A stretch of 64,000 nt of DNA from assembly GCF_049537155.1 (NCBI RefSeq), contig NZ_JBMVQZ010000001.1, positions 186,001-250,000 of the forward strand, read 5' to 3'. Positions 42,301 to 49,260 of this stretch are shown one piece after another. Both the position numbers and the translations under genes were made by a program. Positions within the stretch are counted from its first letter, which is position 1, and the number at the start of each line of letters is the position of its first letter. The notes beneath the pieces are model-generated. The model was not told the origin of the DNA. It saw nothing but the letters and a program-made list of their open reading frames with translations, and searched no databases. The DNA is from Limisphaera sp049537155. GTDB lineage: Bacteria > Verrucomicrobiota > Verrucomicrobiia > Limisphaerales > Limisphaeraceae.

Positions 42301-42608
42301 TGGCCCTGACGGATCGGCGCGGCCGCGGCCTGCTGGTGGTGGCCGAACCGCTCCTGAGCGTCAATGCCCTGCATCACACGACCGACGACCTGCAGTCCGC
42401 GGAGCATCCCTTCCAACTGCCATTCCGCGAGTTTGTCGTGCTGAATCTTGACCTGATGCAGCAGGGTGTGGGTGGCGACAACAGTTGGGGCGCCTGGCCG
42501 CATCGCCAGTATCTGATCCCCTGTCAGCCGCGTGAATACCGCTTCCGGCTGGAACCGTTGGAGCCGGGCGACGACCCGGGCCGGCGGGCGCGTCAACGCG
42601 TCGAGTAA
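39372..42608 (+). CDS. Exported GH2 beta-galactosidase (LacZ-like)
   Basis: A 1078-residue GH2 enzyme with an N-terminal signal peptide (about 1-31, GGWWWVVGMLLGLVPASSQG). The domain order is that of E. coli LacZ: sugar-binding domain (to about 230), immunoglobulin-like domain, TIM barrel with 'GVNRHEHDP', 'NAVRTSHYPNQPAWYDLCDRYGLYLIDEANIESHG', acid/base 'WSLGNEAGDG' (E495) and nucleophile 'IMCEYAHAMGN' (E558), a second Ig domain, and the Bgal_small_N domain (about 770-1065). It likely acts in the periplasm or outside the cell on lactose or galactosides from polysaccharides, feeding the symporter. ATG at 39372 overlaps the galT stop (TGATG); a GTG at 39369 is possible. Confidence 0.93.
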   Translation: MKTRCIGAAGGWWWVVGMLLGLVPASSQGRADWADFQNPRVTGRNHLAPHVTMVICPDRRTALSIGPVCNQERVKSPWYRSLNGRWKYHYASNHLASVPDFWRPDFDDRDWVELPVPSNVEMHGHGIPIYVNIRYPWPEPWNPPEVPRDDPNNTVNQYRLEFTVPRSWEGRRVLLTFDGVNSAFQVWVNGHWVGLGKDSRTPVEFDITPYVKPGRNLLAVENYRWCDASYLEDQDFWRLSGIFRDVYLWSPPKVHIRDFEVRTDLDEAYRDAILTVAVEVENHTDRTAPVTAELELLDPDGRTVAGGSINLAVEPDGRNAQATLTQKIRQPRLWSAETPHLYKLLLTLKDRNGKVLEVIPANVGFREVEIRDGNLLVNGRRILIKGVNRHEHDPDRGQAITVESMIRDIRLMKQHNINAVRTSHYPNQPAWYDLCDRYGLYLIDEANIESHGMGYGARTLARRPEWKDAHLDRTRRMVERDKNHPAVIIWSLGNEAGDGPNFEATSAWIKQRDPSRPVHYEQAGRRPHTDIVCPMYPPPSELAQYSEQPQTRPFIMCEYAHAMGNSCGNLWLYWDLIYSRPHLQGGFIWDWVDQGLRQEQGPLPKPRFEPVRKGRPTFWAFGGDFGPPGTPSDQNFCCNGLVTPDRRPHPTLFEVKHVYQPVRTRLVDGAERTVEIRNGYDFLNLNDLLRAEWTLSADGKPLQSGRLPELDLAPGAATTLRIPVKPFEPAPGLEYFLDIRFTLKKDTPWGPRGHEVAWDQFRLPDAAPPVLRRSDPVAPLTVTEEGGQVRIRGRDFTLAFDRTTGQWVSWQHRGVERIRTPLRPDFWRAPTDNDRGRNMERAQGVWRRAHENARLEAFEVHQPAADGKVEIAVRWFLPSVEAHWNMTCEVHPAGVVEVRAAFEPGRTNLPPLPRLGMQMTLPEGFDRIEWLGPGPHETYCDRKDARVGRYRGRVREQFCYDYSEPGESGNKVDVRWVALTDRRGRGLLVVAEPLLSVNALHHTTDDLQSAEHPFQLPFREFVVLNLDLMQQGVGGDNSWGAWPHRQYLIPCQPREYRFRLEPLEPGDDPGRRARQRVE

Positions 42609-42703
42609 GCCCGATCGAAGATCGGACCGTCCACGGCAGGCACGGACGCCGGGGATCGGCAGCGGCGCCGGCCATCGGCCGGCCGCGCCAGCGCCGGCAG
42701 CCC

Positions 42704-44209
42704 TCAGAAGCCGTCCGTTGCCAGCGGGGGTTGGCGCCGGTGCCAATCGGTCGTCAGTTGATAGGCCCGGGCCACGCGCAGCAGCGTATGTTCACCCAGC
42801 GGGGGCCCCAGGAGCTGCAATCCGATCGGCAGGCACGGGGATGCTGTCCAGCCGCAGGGGATGCTCAGGCCACAAATACCCGCCAGATTGCACGATAGGG
42901 TGAACACGTCGGTGAGGTACATCTGGAGCGGATCGGAGATCTTTTCACCCAGCCGAAAGGCCACCGTGGGTGTGACGGGCGCGACCAGCGCATCCACCCG
43001 GGTGAACGCCTCCAGGAAGTCCCTGCGAATCAGCGTGCGGACCTTCTGCGCGCGCAGGTAGTAGGCGTCGTAGTAACCGCTGCTGAGGACGAATGTCCCC
43101 AGGATGATGCGCCGTTTTACCTCCGGACCGAAGCCCCGGCCGCGCGTCCGCTCGTAAAGTTCGATGGGGTCCTGCCCCTCCACGCGCAGGCCGTAGCGGA
43201 TGCCGTCGAACCGGGCAAGGTTCGCCGAGGCTTCCGCCGTGGCGATGACGTGGTAGGTGGCCAGCGCATGAGGCGTGTGGGGCAACGAGACCTCCAGGAT
43301 CTCCGCGCCCAGGCCTCGAAGGTGCTCGATGGCCTTTCGCACCGACTGTTCCACCTCGGGAGCCAGTCCGCTGCCGAAATACTCGCGTGGCAGGCCGAGC
43401 CGCACCCCGCGCAGATCGGGCTCGGTCGGAGCTGTGTAGTCCGGAACGGGATCCGGCAGGCTGGTGGCGTCGCGGGGGTCGTGACCGGCGATCACCTTCA
43501 GCAAAAGGGCCGCGTCCTCCACGGTGGTGGCCAGCGGGCCGATCTGATCCAGTGAGGATGCAAAGGCCACCAGACCATATCGGGAAACGCGCCCGTAAGT
43601 GGGTTTCAAACCTACACAACCGCAGAAGGCGGCCGGCTGGCGAATGGAACCGCCGGTGTCGGAGCCCAGCGCTGCGGGACATTCCCCGGCGGCAACCGCA
43701 GCCGCCGATCCACCCGAGGAGCCGCCCGGCGTTCGATCCGGATCCCACGGGTTCCGCGTGGGACCGAAGGCGGAGTTCTCGGTGGAACTGCCCATGGCGA
43801 ATTCGTCCATGTTCAAACGCCCCAAAAGAATGGCGCCCGCCGCTCGGAGCCGCTCCACCACGGTGGCGTCGTAGGGCGAACGAAAGTCGCCGAGGATCCG
43901 TGAGGCACAGCGGAGCGCCTGCCCCCGCACGGCAATGTTGTCCTTGATGCCCACCGGCACACCCAGCAGGGGACGGCGGTCATGGGTGACGCCGTCCTTC
44001 AGAGCGGCGTCGGCTGCGTCTGCCTGGGCCAGGGCATCGGCCGCATCCCATTCGATGAAGCAGTGCAGGCGCGGTTCGAGCCGTTCGATGCGTGCCAGGA
44101 AGTGTTGCGTGAGTTCACGGGCGGAGACCTCGCGTCGAGCCAGGAGTTCCCGGCAGCGTTGCACGGTGAGTCGTTCGGTCATTGCGGGGGAAGGGGATTC
44201 AGGGTTCAT
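42704..44209 (-). CDS. gatA: Aspartyl/glutamyl-tRNA(Asn/Gln) amidotransferase subunit A
   Basis: A 501-residue amidase-signature protein, the glutaminase subunit of GatCAB that converts Glu-tRNA(Gln) or Asp-tRNA(Asn) to the amidated form. The catalytic triad is present: Lys in 'GVPVGIKDNIAV', cis-Ser and nucleophile Ser in 'RTPGGSSGGSAAAVAAG' and 'LGSDTGGSIRQPAAFCG'. GatA-specific 'RLNMDEFAMGSSTENSAFGPTRNPWD', 'GLVAFASSLDQIGP' and 'SGYYDAYYLRAQKVR' favour GatA over a generic amidase. gatB and gatC are not adjacent. The ATG at 44209 is given; an ATG at 44182 (MTERLT) is an equally likely start. It lies 87 bases downstream of dtd on the same strand. Confidence 0.93.
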   Translation of the reverse strand: MNPESPSPAMTERLTVQRCRELLARREVSARELTQHFLARIERLEPRLHCFIEWDAADALAQADAADAALKDGVTHDRRPLLGVPVGIKDNIAVRGQALRCASRILGDFRSPYDATVVERLRAAGAILLGRLNMDEFAMGSSTENSAFGPTRNPWDPDRTPGGSSGGSAAAVAAGECPAALGSDTGGSIRQPAAFCGCVGLKPTYGRVSRYGLVAFASSLDQIGPLATTVEDAALLLKVIAGHDPRDATSLPDPVPDYTAPTEPDLRGVRLGLPREYFGSGLAPEVEQSVRKAIEHLRGLGAEILEVSLPHTPHALATYHVIATAEASANLARFDGIRYGLRVEGQDPIELYERTRGRGFGPEVKRRIILGTFVLSSGYYDAYYLRAQKVRTLIRRDFLEAFTRVDALVAPVTPTVAFRLGEKISDPLQMYLTDVFTLSCNLAGICGLSIPCGWTASPCLPIGLQLLGPPLGEHTLLRVARAYQLTTDWHRRQPPLATDGF

Positions 44210-44296
44210 GCATGGGGCTGAAGACTCTGCCGATCACCTGCGCCGGTCGCCTCCGGCAGGGGGCTGCCGTGCAGAGGGCTGCCGGGCTGGTGGTGT

Positions 44297-44749
44297 TCAT
44301 TCCCGGAGTCGGCTGTCCATGATCAGGGTGACCGGTCCGTCGTTGACCAAATGAACCTGCATCATGGCGCCGAACTTGCCCGTGGCCACCGGTTGCCCGA
44401 GCATTTGTGAAAGTCTTCGGACGAACTCCTCGTAGAGGGGCTCGGCGGTTTCCGGCGGGGCGGCCCGGCTGTAGGAGGGCCGGTTGCCCTTGCGCGTGCT
44501 GGCCAGCAGGGTGAACTGGCTGACCACCATCACCGAGCCGCCGGCTTCCTGCACCGAAAGGTTCATGACACCCTCGGCGTCCGGGAAGATCCGCATCCGT
44601 GCCACCTTGCCCGCCAGCCATTCGAGATCGTCCTGCGTGTCGCCCGTCTCGATCCCGAGCAGGACCAGCAAACCGTGACCGATGCGGCTGTGCTCCCGCT
44701 CGCCGATGTGAACGGCGGCTTCGCGGACACGTTGCACGACGGCACGCAT
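44297..44749 (-). CDS. dtd: D-aminoacyl-tRNA deacylase
   Basis: A 150-residue enzyme that removes D-amino acids (and Gly mischarged on tRNA-Ala) from tRNA. It has the canonical start MRAVVQRVREAAV, the 'VVSQFTLLAST' motif (catalytic Thr region), and the cross-subunit 'VNDGPVTLIMDS' Gly-cisPro loop. It sits between gatA and a tiny membrane protein in a leftward run that includes pheT, so translation-quality genes are grouped here. Confidence 0.96.
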   Translation of the reverse strand: MRAVVQRVREAAVHIGEREHSRIGHGLLVLLGIETGDTQDDLEWLAGKVARMRIFPDAEGVMNLSVQEAGGSVMVVSQFTLLASTRKGNRPSYSRAAPPETAEPLYEEFVRRLSQMLGQPVATGKFGAMMQVHLVNDGPVTLIMDSRLRE

Positions 44750-44785
44750 GGGTGGCGACGGCGCCCTCCAAGGGATCGGTCGCGT

Positions 44786-44950
44786 TCAATGGGCGGATCC
44801 CTGCGTGCAACCGAAGCGCCAGAGCATCACCCCGTACAGCGCCACGGCGAACAACAACAGCCAGAAGTTGCCCGCGTGCGCCAGGATCATGCCCGCCGCA
44901 AGCAGCACTCCGAACACCGCATAGGCAAGCCATGCCAGCCAGAATTTCAT
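44786..44950 (-). CDS. Small two-helix membrane protein
   Basis: A 54-residue hydrophobic protein: MKFWLAWLAYAVFGVLLAAGMILA, a short loop (HAGN), a second helix FWLLLFAVALYGVMLWRFG and a polar end. No known motif. It lies 36 bases upstream of dtd on the same strand. Its codon usage (G/C third positions), an ATG start and membrane-helix composition support it as real. Function unknown. Confidence 0.6.
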   Translation of the reverse strand: MKFWLAWLAYAVFGVLLAAGMILAHAGNFWLLLFAVALYGVMLWRFGCTQGSAH

Positions 44951-45097
44951 GGGCGCCAGAATGTAACGACAAGCCTGTGGAAGGCAAGAAAGCCCGGCCG
45001 CTCCCGGCTGCGGACGCCGGGCCGGGCTGGTCTGGCTCGTGCGCGCCGGCGGTCCGGGAACCCGCACGGAACGCCCGGTCCATCCGCTGGGCCGCGG

Positions 45098-47539
45098 TCA
45101 ACCTTCGCGAATGACAGCCTGCAACCCGCGCCGGAGCGCCTCGACCACGCGGGCGTGCAACGCGTGGACTTCCGCGTCGGTGAGCGTCCGATCCGGAGCC
45201 CGGTACGTGAACGCATAGGCCAGACTCTTGGAACCGGCCGGAATGGAGCCGCCCCGGAAGACGTCAAACACCTGGACGCTCTCCAGGTGCTCGACCCGTG
45301 CCTGGTGCACGACCCGCAGGACGTCGGCATGCGTGACCGACTCGGGCACGACCATCGCCACGTCACGCCGGACGGCCGGATAAACCGGCAGCGGACGGAA
45401 CGTGTGCGCGCCGCCGCGGCGGCTCAGCAGGAAATCCAGGTTCACCTCCGCCAGAACCACCGGATCACGGAGGTCGTACTCCCGCGCAACCAGGGGCGAG
45501 ACCAGTCCCAGTTCACCCAGCCCCTGGCGGCCCAGTTGGAGCGTGGCTGATTCGACAAACAACGGCGTCAGATCGGGCCTCCGTTGGAAGCCGATTCCCC
45601 GCACACCCAGATGTTCGAACAGCTCGTCCAGGAACCCGCGAGCGTCCGAGAGGTCGAACCTGGCGTCGCGGCCTTCGCCCGTCCAGAAGACGGGATGGCG
45701 CCTGCCCGTCAGGGCCAGGCCCAGGCGCCGTTCCTCCCGGATCTTCCCGTTTTCGCGCCGGAAGACGCGGCCGACCTCGAACAGCGCCACGTCCAGGTTC
45801 TTCCGCGTCACGTTGTGGCGCAACGAATCGAGCAGGCCGGGCAGCAGACTCGGCCGCAGCGTGTCCATGTCGCTGCTGAGCGGATTGGCCAGCTTGACCA
45901 GGGAGGATGCCTCGCAAACCAGCCGCGCCGCCGCCTCCGAAACGAGCGTTTGCCCCTGGGCTTCGTCCAGCCCGAGTCCACAGCACAGACGCCGGATGCG
46001 CGACAGCAGATCGAATTCCTCGTCGGCGGGGTGCGAACCCAGCGCGCCACGGGGGGGTGTGGCCGGCACGCGGTCCACACCGTGGAGACGCTCGATCTCC
46101 TCGATCAGGTCAATTTCGCGTTTGAGATCGTGGCGCCAGGTCGGGATTTCGAACGTGGCGGAGTCATCGTCACGGGCGACCGTCTTCAACTGCAGGGCTT
46201 CCAGGTGGCGCTGCTGTTCCGCGGGCGGAATCGTCACGCCGAGGATCTGATTCGTCCGCTGGAAACGCAGGCGAACACGGCGGGGCGGGGCAGGGGAGGG
46301 ATGAAACTCCACCAGGCCACGCGCGAGGCGCCCGCCGGCCAGCTGGAGGATGAGCTGCGCGGCCCGGCGGCTGGCCCACTCGGTGATGCCCGGATCGGCT
46401 CCGCGCTCGAAGCGATAACTCGATTCACTGCGCAGGCCGAGCGCCTTGCTCGTGCGGCGAATGTTGGTGGGCTGGAACCAGGCACTCTCCAGCAGGATCT
46501 GACGGGTTTCGGGGCCCACCTCGGAATTCTGTCCGCCCATGATGCCCGCCAGGGCCACCGCCTTCTCGGCATCGGCGATCAGCAGCATGTCCGGTTGCAG
46601 GCGATGTTCCTGACCATCGAGGGTGACGAAGCTTTCTCCCGGCGCGGCACGGCGGACGCGGAGGGTGACCCGGCCGCCGTCGTCCCGGGCCAGCCGGTCC
46701 GCATCGAACGCGTGCAAGGGTTGCCCGCACTCCAGCATCACGAAGTTGGTGACATCGACCACGTTGTTGATGCTGCGCATGCCGACCCGTTCCAGGATCT
46801 GGCGCAGCCAGTCCGGGCTGGGGCCGATCCGTACGTCACGGATGAGCCGGGCCACATACCGCGGGCAGAGTTCCGGCTCCTCTACGCGCAAATCCACCTG
46901 CTCGGCCGCTGGAGGGTCCTGCTCGTGCGGGGACAGGTCCCCGGGCTCGGGCAGGCGGAGGGGCCGTCCGGTGGCGGCGGCCAGTTCGCGGGCGATCCCG
47001 ATCACGCCCGCCAGGTCCGGCCGATTGGGTGTAAGCTCCAGATCGTAAACCACGTCGCCGGAGGAGCGGCCCAGATACTCGGCCAGCGGCCGGCCCACCG
47101 GGGCGTCCTCCGGCAGGATCAGCAAACCCTCGCCATCCTCCGAAAGCCCCAGTTCGCGGGGGGAGCACATCATGCCCTGGCTCAGGATGCCGAAGACCTT
47201 CCGCTCCCGAATGACAAAAGGTTCCTTTTCGCCCGGGCGGGGCGGCAGGGCATGCCCGGGCAGGATCAACGCCACCTTGTCGCCCGGCTTGTGATTGCGC
47301 GCACCGCAGATGATCGTGCGTTCCTGTTGCCCGTCGAACACGCGACAAACCGTCAACTTGTCGGACCCGGGCACCGGATCGCGCGTGCGGATCTGCGCCA
47401 CCACCACCCCCTCGAATTCACCGGCGATCCGCTCCATGCCCTCGACCTCCAGGCCGAGCATGGTCAGGCGCTCCGCCAGTGCCTCGGGCGTTTCCTCCAC
47501 GTCCACGTACTGTCGCAACCAGTTCAGTGTGATTCTCAT
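45098..47539 (-). CDS. pheT: Phenylalanyl-tRNA synthetase beta subunit
   Basis: An 813-residue subunit of the (alpha-beta)2 enzyme. Order of domains: 'MRITLNWLRQYVDVEETPEALAERLTMLGLEVE' N-terminus; EMAP-like tRNA-binding domain with 'PGSDKLTVCRVFDG' and 'ICGARNHKPGDKVALILPG' (about 40-150); B3/B4 editing domain with 'ELTPNRPDLAGVIGIARELAA' and 'LNDVTN'-like 'INNVVDVTNFVMLECGQPLHAFD'; B5 DNA-binding-like domain; catalytic-like core; and a C-terminal FDX-ACB anticodon-binding domain ('FRPLPVYPAVRRDVAMVVPESV'). The alpha-subunit gene pheS, usually next to it, is absent on both sides, so it must be elsewhere. Confidence 0.96.
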   Translation of the reverse strand: MRITLNWLRQYVDVEETPEALAERLTMLGLEVEGMERIAGEFEGVVVAQIRTRDPVPGSDKLTVCRVFDGQQERTIICGARNHKPGDKVALILPGHALPPRPGEKEPFVIRERKVFGILSQGMMCSPRELGLSEDGEGLLILPEDAPVGRPLAEYLGRSSGDVVYDLELTPNRPDLAGVIGIARELAAATGRPLRLPEPGDLSPHEQDPPAAEQVDLRVEEPELCPRYVARLIRDVRIGPSPDWLRQILERVGMRSINNVVDVTNFVMLECGQPLHAFDADRLARDDGGRVTLRVRRAAPGESFVTLDGQEHRLQPDMLLIADAEKAVALAGIMGGQNSEVGPETRQILLESAWFQPTNIRRTSKALGLRSESSYRFERGADPGITEWASRRAAQLILQLAGGRLARGLVEFHPSPAPPRRVRLRFQRTNQILGVTIPPAEQQRHLEALQLKTVARDDDSATFEIPTWRHDLKREIDLIEEIERLHGVDRVPATPPRGALGSHPADEEFDLLSRIRRLCCGLGLDEAQGQTLVSEAAARLVCEASSLVKLANPLSSDMDTLRPSLLPGLLDSLRHNVTRKNLDVALFEVGRVFRRENGKIREERRLGLALTGRRHPVFWTGEGRDARFDLSDARGFLDELFEHLGVRGIGFQRRPDLTPLFVESATLQLGRQGLGELGLVSPLVAREYDLRDPVVLAEVNLDFLLSRRGGAHTFRPLPVYPAVRRDVAMVVPESVTHADVLRVVHQARVEHLESVQVFDVFRGGSIPAGSKSLAYAFTYRAPDRTLTDAEVHALHARVVEALRRGLQAVIREG

Positions 47540-47718
47540 GCCTCAGGACCGGTTCGGCATCCTGTCGAAGGGTGGACCGGAAAAGCCGGTCGAAAGACGC
47601 CGTTCCCGGGAGGGCCAGACTAGGCGGAGCCGATCCCCGGGGCAAGCGCGCCGCCGCAGGCGGCGTCCGCCGGGCAAAACCGAAGGGGCGATTTGCACAA
47701 TTTCCGGGGTGGGAGGTT

Positions 47719-47759
47719 TTGACAAACCGGACCGCAGTTCTTAAGAAGCACGGCATATG
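47719..47759 (+). promoter_or_regulatory. Promoter abutting the MFS transporter start
   Basis: A perfect TTGACA (47719-47724), 17 bases, TAAGAA (47742-47747; 3 of 6), then 9 bases to the ATG at 47757. There is no Shine-Dalgarno sequence. The same spacing and TAAG-type -10 occur before the cupin gene at 58519. Confidence 0.4.
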
Positions 47760-49133
47760 ACCGAACCCGTGCACACGTCATCCACGCCGGGATCGCCCGC
47801 CTGTGGCGGTTATTTCCGCTGGACCATCTGTGTCTTGCTCCTGTTCGCGGCGATCATCAATTACGTGGACCGGCAGGTGATCGGTATCCTCAAGCCCACA
47901 CTGACGGACGTCTTCCACTGGTCGGACGAACGAATCTACTCGTCCATTGTGTTCGCCTTCCAGTTGGCTTACGCGGTGGGGTTCATGATCGCGGGACGGT
48001 TCATGGACGCGGTGGGGGTGCGTGTGGGATTTGCCACATCGGTTTCTCTCTGGAGTTTGGCGGCGGCGGCGCACGGATTGGCGGGTCTTTTCCCCGACAG
48101 CCTGCGGTTGCCGATGTTGAATTTGGACGCGGAAACCGGCTTCGCGTGGGTGACCCTGACCGGTGGGGCGGTGGGCCTGGCGTTGGCGCGGTTCGCGCTC
48201 GGCTTGGGTGAGTCGGGCGCCTTCCCGGCCTCGATCAAGACGGTGGCCGAGTGGTTCCCCAAACGCGAACGTGCACTGGCCACCGGGATTTTCAACGCGG
48301 GAACGAACGTCGGAGCCCTGGTCACGCCACTGGTGGTCCCGTGGATCACGCTGCATCTCGGATGGCAGTGGGCCTTCATCCTAACCGGTTTGGTGGGCTT
48401 CTGCTGGGTGGCAGTCTGGCTGGTCTTGTATCACGAGCCGGAACGCCACCCGCGGCTCAAGCCGGCAGAGCTGGCCTACATCCGGAGCGACCCGCCGGAC
48501 CCGCCCGTTCGCATCCCTTGGCGCATGCTGCTGCCCCACCGGCAGACGTGGGCATTTGCCATTGGCAAGTTCATGACCGACCCCATCTGGTGGTTGTACC
48601 TGTTCTGGATCCCCGACTTTTTCCACCGCAACCACGGATTGGACCTCAAGAGCATCGGTCTGCCCCTGGTCGTGATCTATCTGGTGGCGGACGTGGGCAG
48701 CGTGGGGGGCGGCTGGATCTCCGGCTGGCTGATGAAGCGCGGCTGGACTCCCAACCGGGCGCGCAAGACCGCGATGTTGATCTGTGCGCTTTGCGTCGTG
48801 CCGGTAGCGTTCGCTGCCAATGTGAAGAGTTTCTGGCTTGCGGTGGGATTGATCTCGCTTGCCGCGGCGGCCCACCAGGGTTGGTCGGCCAACCTCTTTA
48901 CGCTGACTTCCGACATGTTCCCGCGCAAGGCGGTCGGATCGGTGGTGGGCATCGGCGGGACGGCCGGAGCCGTCGGCGGAATGTTCATCGCCATGCTCGT
49001 GGGTGCGGTCCTCCAGGCGACGCAGAGTTACATTCCCGTGTTCATCATGGCGGGTTGCACCTACCTGGTGTCGCTGCTGATCATTCATCTGCTCGTGCCC
49101 CGGCTGGAACCGGCCCGCCTCGGAATGGAATAA
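47757..49133 (+). CDS. MFS transporter, ExuT/hexuronate-like
   Basis: A 458-residue, 12-helix major facilitator. The N-terminal motif 'LLFAAIINYVDRQVIGILKPTLTDVFHWSDERIYSSIVFAFQLAYAVGFMIAGRFMDAVG' and 'FALGLGESGAFPASIKTVAEWFPKRERALATGIFNAGTNVGALVTPLVVPWI' are typical of the anion:cation symporter family (hexuronates, sugar acids such as galactonate or glucarate). The cargo is probably an acidic sugar derivative, which fits a cell degrading plant or algal polysaccharides. The 124 bases downstream lead to a two-component pair on the same strand that could regulate it. Confidence 0.88.
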   Translation: MTEPVHTSSTPGSPACGGYFRWTICVLLLFAAIINYVDRQVIGILKPTLTDVFHWSDERIYSSIVFAFQLAYAVGFMIAGRFMDAVGVRVGFATSVSLWSLAAAAHGLAGLFPDSLRLPMLNLDAETGFAWVTLTGGAVGLALARFALGLGESGAFPASIKTVAEWFPKRERALATGIFNAGTNVGALVTPLVVPWITLHLGWQWAFILTGLVGFCWVAVWLVLYHEPERHPRLKPAELAYIRSDPPDPPVRIPWRMLLPHRQTWAFAIGKFMTDPIWWLYLFWIPDFFHRNHGLDLKSIGLPLVVIYLVADVGSVGGGWISGWLMKRGWTPNRARKTAMLICALCVVPVAFAANVKSFWLAVGLISLAAAAHQGWSANLFTLTSDMFPRKAVGSVVGIGGTAGAVGGMFIAMLVGAVLQATQSYIPVFIMAGCTYLVSLLIIHLLVPRLEPARLGME

Positions 49134-49222
49134 CCGAACCTCGGCGTTCCCTCTGCGGCGGAAGGCGCCCGGTGCGGACCGGATCAGGAGAGGCACGGAA
49201 CGGCGCCGCCCCGGCCGCCTGC

Positions 49223-49260
49223 TTTACTTGTGAGCAGGCCACCGCAAGAATGTACCGGTG
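49223..49260 (+). promoter_or_regulatory. Promoter abutting the sensor kinase GTG start
   Basis: TTTACT (49223-49228; 4 of 6), 17 bases, AAGAAT (49246-49251; 4 of 6), then 6 bases to the GTG at 49258. The start codon would be at the transcript's 5' end. An ATG at 49264 is two codons further on. Confidence 0.35.
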
